64,000 bases of DNA from Kalmusia sp. IMI 367209 (Eukaryota > Ascomycota > Dothideomycetes > Pleosporales > Didymosphaeriaceae). Shown one piece after another: positions 56,623-64,000 of this stretch; within the stretch, counting starts at the first letter, position 1, and every line of letters begins with the position of its first letter. The stretch lies in assembly GCA_027946365.1 (NCBI GenBank), contig JAPEUQ010000007.1:372001-436000 (forward strand). The letters are read 5' to 3'. The position numbers were made by a program, and so were the translations under genes. Under the pieces are notes generated by a model. That model saw only the letters and a list, made by a program, of their open reading frames with translations. It was not told the DNA's origin and did not search any database.

Positions 56623-58799
56623 TCAGCGAAAAGCCACCGGGGCAGCAAGGTCAATATTTCCTTCCCAGAACGCATCCATGCCATCCAAGTCAAACTGAGG
56701 GTCAAGCATGTCAAACGGATCCATTTCTGGCAGCCCTGACGTGAAAAATTTATCAGCGTGGCAGAATCGTTCCAAAGGTGGCTGAAGTTCATTGAGAGGT
56801 TGCTGCACGTCCTTATTTAGATTCCCTATGGGCCCTAACCTCCTGTCAGCAAGATTACATCGATGTAGTGAGGCAGCTCTTGAATTCCGGCTCGATTCGA
56901 ATCCTAGGGGGCAAGAAGTGCAATTTTACTACTTACGGGCGCAATTAGGATCTTTACGTTGTTCGTCGTTCTGAGTATGCGAAAGAACACGATCGAGTCC
57001 TAGAAGCGTGACGCTAGCCATATCTGCCATAACTCTAGCAGACCAAAACGTCTCTCCTAATTTTTCAAGAAGAGAGCGATTCATCTCGAGGTCGTTCGTG
57101 GCTTTTGCGCGGTGTGCAGGCATTTTGCTTCGGCGAAGTTCGCGATAGTTCACACTCATTGCTAAAGACACGGCGTTAGGAACTGAAAGGGAGAAGAACC
57201 AATTGTCCTTGAAACTCTCGACCAACTAGAGACGTGACACACTCTGCTGACCAAAGTTGTCGCGTTCTGCCGGAAGAGTGACCACGAGAAGCAGTGGTCC
57301 TCTCCTTAGGAGGACGACAGACAATACAGCTACGGCATGATAAAGTACTTCAATCGTTGCTAAGTCAATGGTTAGTACAAGACGTATACTAAACTGGAGA
57401 GGAGCTATATGACGACACAGGATATGCCCGGAATTTTTCAAGGGTCAACCTTACCTAAAATAAGAGGGGGAAGAAATGTCGCTCGAGTATCGATGATAAG
57501 ATCTTTAAAAAGACTGAGGTCGCTTGTGATTTCGATTTCTGTGCATCCTCGACGGTAGAGTTGGATTACTTCTTCCAAAAGAAGACCGATACGGAGGAGG
57601 AGCTGTAGTGGTGGGTCTTGTGCTTCGGCTGAGCGTTGAATTGATCTGCCCATATCTCTTTCATGCATCAGGGCCGGTCGCCCCTGCGACGCTGCGTTTA
57701 GCCTGTCTAGTAACCAAACACAGCAAAAAAGTGTCTCTGGATGTTCCTGAAGACCGTCGCTCTCAGTATTTAAGTGAGATCCCAAAGAGTGCAGATGTTG
57801 AACTGCACGTCCCAAGAGTAAACACAAGTTCTCGCAGCCTTCGGGTTTGTCTTTGGGTAGAGACATCAACACAAGTAGCCGCACAATAAGTACCTTGTCT
57901 GTCACCTAGCCCGCCTCGACAATCGTCCTCATTGCAGTGAGCAGGCGACGCCCGAAGTCTTTGCATGGCAGGGCAACGGCTTCATCAGAAAGAAAAAGAT
58001 GATTCTTCGTGAAAGGGTCCATCGATACTTCCAAGCAAATACCTTGATCAAGTAGTAGACGAGGCACGCTGTCTAATGAGAAAAGTTCGTATGCAGACTT
58101 GTTCACAATGGGCAACAAAGGATGAATCTTATTGAAATATGCTGCTAAGAGAGCATTACGGTGTAGCTGAGGGGGTATTGTTGCGAAACATTCCTCCGTA
58201 AGAATAGGCAGGACCGTTCTTTGTATCGCCGGCTCGAAGCCAGACAAGAGACTTGAAGGTGATGGCGTTGCAAACCGCCCCATGAGCCTATTGGGTTGGT
58301 TGAAATACTCAGCTAGCCAGATTCCAACGCTTTGAACGGTGGATCTGCCCCGAGAATTGTCTGCATCTCCTTCGAGATAAAACATGCCTTCAGGGTTCAT
58401 ATCTCCGATGGATCGAGAGCCGCGTGTCTGGACATCTGCTGTGCACGTGGGGTTAGATCGAAGATCAGGGGCTACTTTGCTTGCGCGTATGTTAGAGTTA
58501 TGAGACGTTTGACAAGTAACATTTTCGGTCATTCCGTAATTCAGTACTGATACTGTGGATTGCGGTTGTTGCGCTGATATGTCCATGGCATTTGGTTGCA
58601 ACCCAGGAGAGTGAGCCTTCGGTATGTTCCTGGGACTAGGAGCATCGCAGCTGGAAGCATGATGGACCTCGTTGTCACCAAGCTCGAATACATGTATACA
58701 TCGTTTCTTTTTCTTACGACAACCTCCACAAGCACGGTATGTTTGCTTCCGCTTCCGTTCGAAAAATTCCTGTGTCGTTTCGATAAATTTGATGGACAT
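56623..58799 (-). pseudogene. Zinc-cluster transcription factor with two in-frame TAG codons
   Basis: Exons on the minus strand are 58799-57455, 57359-56937 and 56834-56623; introns of 95 and 102 nt keep phase, giving 659 positions. The N-terminus has YRACGGCRKKKKRCIH, the first three Cys of a Zn2Cys6 cluster. The usual second CxxC half is not obvious; only one later Cys follows closely, in HHASSC. SIGDMNPEGMFYLEG and AYFNKIHPLLPIVNK lead into the fungal middle homology region. Two TAG codons, at 57906-57908 and 57226-57228, interrupt an otherwise continuous frame with conserved sequence on both sides (TAMRTIVEAG before the first, LVESFKDNWFFSLSVPNAV after the second). Both would be Gln if CAG changed to TAG. 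An intact form would be a nuclear regulator. Confidence 0.8.
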
Positions 58800-58979
58800 G
58801 CCGTTGATCCTGTATGGTGTTGATGTGCAAAGTCAAAGGCGCGTTTTCAGGCTGGAAGGGGCGCGATTGAGTACGTTGCGCTGGTTTCATAGGAATCAAA
58901 GATGATCTTGTTCGCGCTTGTTGAAGCCAGAATCAAGGCGTCACTTACTCTGAAAGTCTTCCCCCAGAGGTCTGGCTTC

Positions 58980-59205
58980 TCAACACGTCTGTACAGGGCG
59001 GATACTTATGGTACTCTTATGGCCGCAATCATACTCGTTGCTGCGTAGAGAAATTCCATGGGAAGGAAAGGACATATGAGTAACGGTTGTAGGGTTATGG
59101 ACGCCAGCTTCGATAAACATAATGGAATTTTTCGAGCTCTCGGCTAGACGGCTAGTAACAATAATGCCTACCATTCCTCCACTGATGATGATGAAATCGA
59201 AGTTC
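58980..59205 (-). pseudogene. GMC oxidoreductase N-terminal fragment
   Basis: The segment NFDFIIISGGMVGIIVTSRL followed by AES and IMFIEAG matches the FAD-binding start of GMC oxidoreductases (normally FDFIIVGGGTAG...SRLSE...LLIEAG). The glycine motif is degraded to SGGMVG, and similarity fades after about 60 residues. There is no start codon and no downstream body, so this is a relic. Confidence 0.6.
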
Positions 59206-60382
59206 TAAGGCATTTCGGCTGTCCTTTCCTAGTAGTCGTTAGCAGGCAAAGATGGAGACGTCCACGATGATGATAGAGAAGCTACGAGATGGTGACTCGA
59301 AAAGGTCTAATGCCTGAAGTTCAAAGTGTTGAAGCGTATGAGAGATCTAGAGGTAGTAGTATGTAGGATGCTGTTGCGAATGCTGCTTTCTACTTCCACT
59401 CATCGCCCTTCTAATACCTCAACTCATTTGGCTTTTCCACCCACGGCGCAAAGATGTATCGCAAACACCGTGATGTCAGACCTAGAGTGAATCCTAAGTT
59501 ACGCACATCTAAGGTGTATGATCTCACGTCGCATAATGCAATTCCTCCAGTGTTTAGGCGGTCGTTCACAAGCCGCACATGCAGGCCTGCAGCAGTTTTA
59601 AGGATGAGGCAACGACATGTTTCTGTGTGAATTCCCTAACAAAGTGCGATGATTTAAGTGGTGGCAGACTGTAGCTAAAAATAAACGAAAATAGGCCCGA
59701 AGCCCCGTGGAGTGGAAAATCTAATTGATGGGAGGACGCTGAGGGACATCACTAGAGTGACATGACGGGTCGGCGCCGGGCAACTTTCGGAGCCGAAATC
59801 ACTCACGTGATCATAACTGAAAAATTCCTCCTCATTTAATAGGAGCATATTGATGCTTATACATCGGCTTTAGTCTTTATGCGTGGATTTCATCTAGTAT
59901 GTGATGTATTACTACCTAGAAATCTATTTGGAAAGTTCGTAATTTTGCATCGATGAATCCTCGAACTCAATCACCCAATTCAAATTTCTTCTTTTTCCTG
60001 CTGCTCCCCTGAAGGATTGTAGCAGGAAGACAATTCTATAGGATCATTATGACACTATATCTAAACGGTGTTCCGACAGCACCATTCACTCGCCAGATCC
60101 TACAGAGCCCCACATGACACACCGCCACGTGAGCTATACAACCCTGTCACCGCCCAAATCGGCAATTCGTCGCGTTTCTGTAGAACATAGATTAAAATCT
60201 GGGCTTGGCGCACGGACATATCGTTGACACTTGCTGCATAGTTCGGGTACTTGGCAATGCGAAGGGCTTAGTACAATGTTTTTAGTTTCTCGCTGGGGAT
60301 AAAATACGGAAATTGAGAGGTTTAAATTCTCTCATTGAGTACAGATCTGTCCACCTACGAATAAAGAGGTATTCTTTTACAC
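59206..60382. other. Intergenic, no gene seen
   Basis: This AT-leaning stretch lies between two gene relics. No supported feature is seen. Confidence 0.55.
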
Positions 60383-61831
60383 TCAGTCTACCCCAAAAGT
60401 AGCTGTACAGGGAAGCTTACTCTCATCCATAGCGTCATAATGAATCTTCATGCCTGAAATTGCGTGAGTGCGTGTACTGCAAAACCAAGGGAGTGCACTT
60501 GTAGACGAACGACTCCATGCATCTCCCCCATCGCTCAGAAAGCTCGTGACAGTACCAGCCTTCTTCACCCGTAACCGGCCCTGGCTTCCTGGTGCCCTCT
60601 TCAATACCTTCAGCTTGCCAAAAACTCTGAATTGTTCGGTCAAGCCCGCGCCCGCAATGTATCTACCCAGGCAGGTGTGTATCCCCCAGCCAAAATGGAT
60701 GTAGTTTTCTTCGGGGCGGTCAAGCTCGATCTCAGTTGGGTCAGAGAGTTTACTAGGATCACGACCTACCTCTTTCAAGTCGAGGAATATTGTGTCGCCG
60801 TTTTTGAGTTTGTACACCACTGAATCGTCATTGACTGTTCCGTCGAGGGCAGTGATATGGAAGGTACACGGGAATGAGCCGACTAAACGCAAGGCTTCTA
60901 GGATGTATTTGCGGAGTTTTTCACTTGACGTAGGTGATGTATCGGCTGCGAGAGACTGGATCACTGGCCAGTGCTTAGAGTAGCAAAATTCTTGCAGTAA
61001 GGGTTTGAAAGCTATAGCATATAGGTACTAAAGAAAAGCTCGCATAATCAGCCTATGCATCAACCCTCCTCCAGCTACCAAAGTGTCACTGGAGACTTGT
61101 ATCCGTTTGCTCCGTACAAGGGTGATAGACATAGATACAAAGATAAGTTGACGACATCGGGATCTTGGTCGCTTGTACGAAAGACATCGTGGATGATCAA
61201 GGTGGCCATCGAGAACAGCATGCTAGAAACTTTGTTCGGATGCTACTTTGAAGTGCTACGACGAGCTAGTAGTGCATCGAATACCGCGCTTAGGTCGGGT
61301 AGACGTGTCAATACGTGTTGCGGAATAAAACTTCAAGCGTGGTAGGAACAAGATCTCCCTATATGCTGAAACATCACATTGTTGTTACTGCCATCAGCAG
61401 TTCAAGATTTGACTATCAAGTAAGCATATGGGAGTATATGTAAAATTTCTGATTTACAAGAGTCTCCCATGTACGATAGTGGACGAAGTTGGAGGTGGTC
61501 CCAAAGCTGTTTCACAACAAAACCAGTACTGGCTTCTCTAAGATTGAAGCCCTCGAGGAGGGATGCGAGGGCTTGTACCAGCCATTCTGCCTAGTCAATT
61601 CAATATAAGTTCCTACACTCGGCCAGGAACATGTGCGCATACAAGACATTGTCTGTCGTCGACCATGCCCCCCGTAGCCGCTGCATCTGCAATGCCTTCA
61701 AATGATTCAATATTTGAGTCAACCCGTTCAGACCTCAGCTGGCTTATAATGTCTCGGAGTAGATTGTGAGCAAATAGCTTTTTCGAATCGTCGGATTCAG
61801 TATCATCTTTGAAGGGGTTGAGGTTCGGCAT
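60383..61831 (-). pseudogene. Collapsed linoleate diol synthase / Ppo oxygenase
   Basis: Minus-strand pieces occur in the order of a psi-factor producing oxygenase (heme peroxidase-like dioxygenase fused to a P450). 61831-61613 is an N-terminal piece with GGMVDDRQCLV. About 61530-61370 reads KQLWDHLQLRPLSYMGDS and TADGSNNN. About 61330-61110 holds LPDLSAVFDALLARR, then SMATLIIHDVFRT and LYLCLSPLYGANG from the dioxygenase domain, with several stops (TGA, TAG, TAG, TGA). 61024-60383 is the P450 C-terminus with KLRKYILEALRLVG and the heme-ligand loop FGWGIHTCLGRYIA. The middle of both domains is missing, so about 1.45 kb remains of a gene usually over 3 kb. Intact relatives make oxylipins from linoleate. 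Confidence 0.85.
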
Positions 61832-62642
61832 AGTGCAGGCAACATTTAGGTAGGTCAGTATGAGAACGTAAAAATAACAAAGAGACTATCCCGAGGCTGA
61901 GCTGAGAATTTTCAAGGTTGATGCGAGAGGAGAACGGGTCTATGTGATACTAAGAGACTGGAAAGAGGTGACTAAACCTGTCGCTCCTGCATTGCGAAGT
62001 CGCAGCTGCCACCACGAGTCTGTCAGATTCTCCATGGACTCAAAAATGCTCTCTTTTCATTTTCGGGATGCTTTTAGGTGTTGGGCGAATGTCTTCATGT
62101 ATGCAGCATACCCAGAAATGTGGCAAGAACTCGTGGAATGTAGGGAACTGCAAGTCTTCATTCCTCTATAAATGACTGGCAATGGCTCTGGTTGTTAGGG
62201 CTGATTTCAACGTTTGATATCTTGGTTGCAATGGAAAGGAAATGGAACACGAGACAGCTAAATGCTCCCAGCTAAGTCGCGGTAGGCCGCGATGAACGCT
62301 ACTAAAGTGTAGCGACCGGGTCGAGATGAAATGTGCCTCACACATATCTAGCCATACGCTCTATGTATGCTTCCGGAATACTCCAGCAACGCGAAGGGAA
62401 CATACAACAGGTAAACAGGTTGCGCAACGACGAAAGTTGACACCTGAGTTCACTGCCAAGTACTACGCTAGGTCATATATAGGCTAGCGTGATTTACGCG
62501 AGCCTTCCCACATTCCCCAGATTGAGTCGTCAACGACTGCTACAAACGCAAGAAGTTTCCATCAGCATACTACAGTACACAGCAATTCGAGCTGAGATCT
62601 CTATAATTTCTAGAATCTATTGGTCATTTCCTACACGATACA
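61832..62642. other. Intergenic, no gene seen
   Basis: This is the promoter side of the eL6 gene. A search for an upstream coding exon of eL6 in this stretch found none. Confidence 0.55.
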
Positions 62643-63264
62643 ATGACGGAACAGAAATTCTCGAAATACTACCCTGCCGAAGATGAGGCGCAAATGAAGA
62701 AGGTATGTAGAATCGCGTAGCACCTCAAGCGAAGGAAAGGTATTGCTTCGTCATTGCGGTGCTAAGAGCATGTTGAAGGCCCGAAAGACCGCTCAACCAA
62801 CCAAGTACCGTACCTCGCTCCAACCAGGCACAGTACTTATTCTGCTGTCTGGCCGCTTTAGGGGCAAGCGCGTCATTCTTCTTCGCCAGCTATCCCAGGG
62901 CGTTTTACTTATCACGGGTCCTTTCAAGTCCAATGGTGTTCCGTTGCGGCGCGTTAACCACCGTTACGTCATCGCAACCTCCACTTCGGTCAACATTACT
63001 GGAGTCGACGATGAGGTATTGGATCGCGTGAGTAAAGACGAGTACTGGGCGCGCGAGAAAAAGGAGGGTAAGGGTGAGGAAGACTTTTTCCAGGACGGTG
63101 AAGCTCAGCAGAAAAAGGAAATTGACCCGCAGCGAATTGAGGATCAGAAGCAAATCGACAAGGTCATCATGGCCAACATCCGCAAGGTCCCGGATCTCGA
63201 GTCGTACTTGGCCGCTACTTTCAGTCTTAGAGGTGACGAGAAGCCGCACGAGATGGTGTTCTAA
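62643..63264 (+). CDS. RPL6: 60S ribosomal protein L6 (eL6)
   Basis: Exons are 62643-62702 and 62779-63264 (181 aa); the 76-nt GTATGT intron is phase 0. The start KYYPAEDEAQ, then PTKYRTSLQPGTVLILLSG, RFRGKRVILLRQL, GVLLITGPFKSNGVPLRRVN and YVIATST match eL6, as do the C-terminal LESYLAATFSLRGDEKPHE and final MVF. eL6 is a component of the large cytosolic ribosomal subunit. The usual N-terminal extension of about 20 residues, with a conserved VPH segment, is absent and no upstream exon encodes it. Several normally conserved positions (KARK-T-A, RQLSQ) differ. This may be a shortened or duplicate copy. The gene symbol is by family only. Confidence 0.85.
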
Positions 63265-64000
63265 GATGACTGAGTACGGAGGGTAGGCGAGAGTTTTCAA
63301 GATGAGGTCCGACAAGTTTACAAAGATACCCAGTCATGCTCGAGTCCTAAGCACTCGATACAGTGTCAAAAATACACGTGTTTAAACCGCTTAATAGTTC
63401 CATTTGTACTGACACAATGCTAACTACCTCAGAATATTTCAACTACCACATTTGAGAGAGTTTTAGCTCGAATAATTTAATATCTGCAGGACGACATGTC
63501 TACGGAGAAAAATGCTCTCATGGCTAGTCTCAATATGCCTAGCCTTGATGGAGTCGACCAACTCGTGCCCCCGTGAAATGATCCTATCTCCGTCTAAGCA
63601 TTGGAGCAGCAAGCTTCGGAGGTTCATCCTCTCTTTTCCGACACGGTAGCTGGCTCTATGTGATGTATGAGACCATTATCTCTACCTAGCACTGTGATTT
63701 GTAGCCAATTATAAACTTTGGTGCTGCTACAACTACGGTCTAAGACAAATCTGCGACAGAACAAAATTGAACTCTCAATGATCATAAACAAGGCTCCGGG
63801 GTCCGCTAAGTGTTGATATTCTTCACTCCATGGAGTATCAGTGTGGAGGGTCAAGGCTTTCGATTTAATCTGCACCAGATTTAAGACAGGATGAAACCAG
63901 GCCAGAGAAAGCTCAAGCTGCCATCAAACTCGTCAAATGCAAGCCGCTCAAGGACGGCCATTACTCAATTAATACGGCATAGGCAGGATTCTGGCGCTGC
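63265..64000. other. Intergenic, no gene seen
   Basis: This region lies downstream of the eL6 gene and runs to the window edge. Short readings have no support. Confidence 0.5.

Noticed and set aside
56880..56915. T-loop-like sequence suggesting a tRNA
   Set aside because: The sequence lies in an intron of the zinc-cluster gene. No acceptor stem, D-arm or anticodon arm could be folded around it.
57226..57290. 60-nt phase-0 intron that would remove the second TAG of the zinc-cluster gene
   Set aside because: The donor GTGGTC is poor, and removal would delete residues that look conserved in the middle homology region. The first TAG would also remain.

Overview
The window looks like a chromosome segment of a filamentous ascomycete (Pezizomycotina; the gene families suggest Dothideomycetes, probably Pleosporales, but that rank is an inference). 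The evidence is many short GT-AG introns of about 45-100 nt, plus families typical of this group: HET, DUF3176, fungal rhodopsin-like (SAT4), BYS1, Zn2Cys6 regulators, chloroperoxidase-type peroxidases, and a psi-factor oxygenase relic. Exon coordinates were worked out by hand from splice sites, phase agreement and family motifs.

Layout. 1-13 kb: a 5'-truncated low-complexity protein, a BYS1 secreted protein, a DUF3176 membrane protein, a heme-thiolate peroxidase, a disrupted M6-like metalloprotease and a DPBB-like secreted protein. 13-26.6 kb: a Ser/Thr-rich single-pass membrane protein, a rhodopsin-domain 7TM protein, a six-exon arylsulfatase, a decayed DHA-type MFS gene, an EXPERA-domain protein and an SDR. 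27-37 kb: a disrupted HET gene, a second Ser-rich membrane protein and a helo-like/ankyrin gene with one in-frame stop, so two incompatibility-type genes are both broken.

38-47 kb: the most interesting block, a compact putative catabolic cluster. It holds a Zn2Cys6 regulator (one homopolymer frameshift), an isocitrate-lyase-fold protein that lacks both isocitrate lyase active-site signatures, a class I/II aminotransferase, an HpcH/HpaI aldolase and an ACS-type MFS transporter. The four structural genes lie around two divergent promoters that share TCGGGG elements; one also holds a CGG-N10-CCG site. The inferred logic is uptake of a carboxylated or amino substrate, transamination to a 2-oxo acid, and C-C cleavage by one or both lyases.

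47.6-64 kb: a stand-alone CDH-type cytochrome protein, an acyltransferase-3, a DUF1838-like secreted protein, an MCT-type MFS transporter, a second zinc-cluster regulator with two in-frame TAG codons, a GMC oxidoreductase fragment, a collapsed linoleate diol synthase (Ppo) pseudogene and an eL6 ribosomal protein gene. A 68-bp (AC)n microsatellite lies near 51.3 kb.

About nine loci are disrupted, and most of the stop codons could come from C-to-T (or G-to-A) transitions. This suggests a decaying accessory region or mild RIP-like mutation, although single-base assembly errors are possible for the homopolymer and one-base cases. No convincing tRNA, rRNA, CRISPR or intact transposon was found.
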